NCBI RefSeq assembly: GCF_003143555.1
Contig: NZ_CP029347.1
Location: 248,001 to 312,000 of the forward strand
Source: Saliniradius amylolyticus
Lineage (GTDB): Bacteria > Pseudomonadota > Gammaproteobacteria > Enterobacterales > Alteromonadaceae
DNA: 64,000 bases
Direction of reading: 5' to 3'
Numbering within the stretch: the stretch's first letter is position 1; each line of letters starts with the position of its first letter. Positions 63,124 through 64,000 of this stretch are shown here, piece after piece. The notes below the pieces were generated by a model, which ran no database searches, was not told the origin of the DNA, and saw nothing but the letters and a program-made list of their open reading frames with translations. Made by a program: the position numbers and the translations under genes.

Positions 63124-64000
63124 CTAAGCCCGCTTCTCGGCGACATAGACTCGGAACTTGCTCGTCTCGGCGACGATGCTGAGGCGACTTAAATGCGCCT
63201 GCATAGTGGGGGCATACTTTAAAAAGCTATTGGCCACCAGTTGTAATTTGGCTCTTGGTGTCATTAGTGTTGGAATTCGGGCAAGAAACTGCTCGGTGAT
63301 GTCATAGTCGGTCTTAAGGCCGGTATGAAAGGGCGGGTTGGTGAGCACGGCATCGAACTGACCGCTGATACTGCTCAACCCGTCGGAGGCCAACACTTCG
63401 CCTTCCAGGCCATTGAGCGCTAGCGAGTGCTCGGAACTATACAGCGCCAGTGCGCTGACGTCACTCAGTGTTAACTCGAGTCTGGGATTGGTTTTGCCCA
63501 GATAACAGGCCACCACACCACAGCCGCAGGCAAAATCCAGTACCTTGCCCCTGGCCGGAACATCGGCGTTTTCCAGTAGCAGTTTGGTGCCGGGATCCAG
63601 CTCGCCCGCACTGAAGACACCGGGTAAATAGGCCACCTGAAACTTCTGTCCCGCCACCGACACATCCAGAGTCTTAAGCCATTGTTCAGGGGTAAAGTCT
63701 TGCGCGGGCGTCTGCAAAGGTGCCGCGTACAGTGAGCAGCGGCGCGCCGAATCCAGCTTGTTGCAAATATCGCTGTAAGGCGCGAGCAGCTTAGGCGCAC
63801 TTTTAACACCGCCCTTGTTATCGCCGATCAACACCAGAGTGCCGCCGGGTTTGATACAGCGGCTGAGATTGGCCAGCAGCATCTGAGCCAGCGCCTTGGC
63901 CTTAGGCATATAGAGCACGGCGCCGTCGTACAACTTGTCCGGCGCTACCTCAAGGCTGACACCAAAATGATGCTGCCCGGGGCCTTTTGCCTGCTGATAC
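63124..64000 (-). CDS. rsmC: 16S rRNA m2G1207 methyltransferase RsmC (5' part beyond window)
   Basis: SAM-dependent methyltransferase of 16S rRNA. Reading continues from the window edge (YQQAKGPGQHHFGVSLEVAP before the TTG at 63933), so that TTG is not the true start and the N-terminus is missing. About 292 residues are visible of a usual 340. The catalytic half carries VLDFACGCGVVACYLG (SAM motif I) and LTNPPFHTGLKTDYDI (NPPF target-base motif). The N-terminal half is the inactive duplicated methyltransferase domain. It ends 238 bases before the coiled-coil gene. Confidence 0.93.
   Translation of the reverse strand, partial: YQQAKGPGQHHFGVSLEVAPDKLYDGAVLYMPKAKALAQMLLANLSRCIKPGGTLVLIGDNKGGVKSAPKLLAPYSDICNKLDSARRCSLYAAPLQTPAQDFTPEQWLKTLDVSVAGQKFQVAYLPGVFSAGELDPGTKLLLENADVPARGKVLDFACGCGVVACYLGKTNPRLELTLSDVSALALYSSEHSLALNGLEGEVLASDGLSSISGQFDAVLTNPPFHTGLKTDYDITEQFLARIPTLMTPRAKLQLVANSFLKYAPTMQAHLSRLSIVAETSKFRVYVAEKRA

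Overview
The window is a chromosomal segment of a marine-type gammaproteobacterium, most probably order Alteromonadales. The grounds are a complete MSHA (mannose-sensitive haemagglutinin) type IV pilus locus, the order mreB-mreC-mreD-maf-rng-yhdP-nit-tldD, a yjgA/pmbA pair, an ArcA-type regulator, and a large TonB receptor behind an ECF sigma factor. These are readings of translated sequence; no database search was run. No rRNA, tRNA, CRISPR array, transposase or phage gene was seen.

Layout. 1-6.3 kb: the 3' part of a flavin-dependent tryptophan-halogenase-family gene cut by the window edge, then gabD, ubiX (reverse), fbp and an exported D-aminoacylase-family amidohydrolase. 6.3-10.1 kb: yebG (reverse) with a strong LexA box, a small membrane protein, a CBS-domain protein, a small exported protein and a K+-dependent membrane pyrophosphatase. 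10.4-18.0 kb is the accessory-looking region: ECF sigma factor, very short FecR-like anti-sigma factor, Cys-containing TonB receptor, DASS/SLC13 transporter, exported SGNH-like hydrolase and exported M14 carboxypeptidase, all on the + strand. 18.0-26.9 kb: soluble pyrophosphatase, a DUF3299 protein, an unexplained 0.55-kb stretch, a periplasmic binding-protein-like gene, the reverse operon uvrA - thioesterase - 2OG oxygenase, a YajR-like MFS transporter, a small exported protein and ssb.

27.1-43.6 kb is the MSHA operon: mshI, a PilN-like gene, mshJ, K, L, M, N, E, G, F, one major-pilin-type gene, then mshC, D, O, P, Q. Most junctions overlap by 1-14 bases, which indicates translational coupling. 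The MshE ATPase has two MshEN c-di-GMP-binding motifs. 43.8-54.3 kb is the cell-shape/RNase G/TldD run. 54.5-59.1 kb: yjgA (darP), pmbA, arcA and an adjacent non-ArcB sensor kinase. 59.1-64 kb: a DUF3293 protein, a small exported Cys-containing protein overlapping glgA, glgA-glgC, a small coiled-coil protein and the 5'-truncated rsmC.

The best candidate for something undescribed is the 10.4-18.0 kb locus. It could form a regulated import-and-processing route: outer-membrane uptake by the TonB receptor, periplasmic cleavage by an esterase-like and a carboxypeptidase-like enzyme, and inner-membrane uptake of an anionic product by the DASS carrier. It has two further oddities: an anti-sigma factor with no periplasmic signalling domain, and a textbook intrinsic terminator lying inside the signal-peptide codons of the carboxypeptidase.
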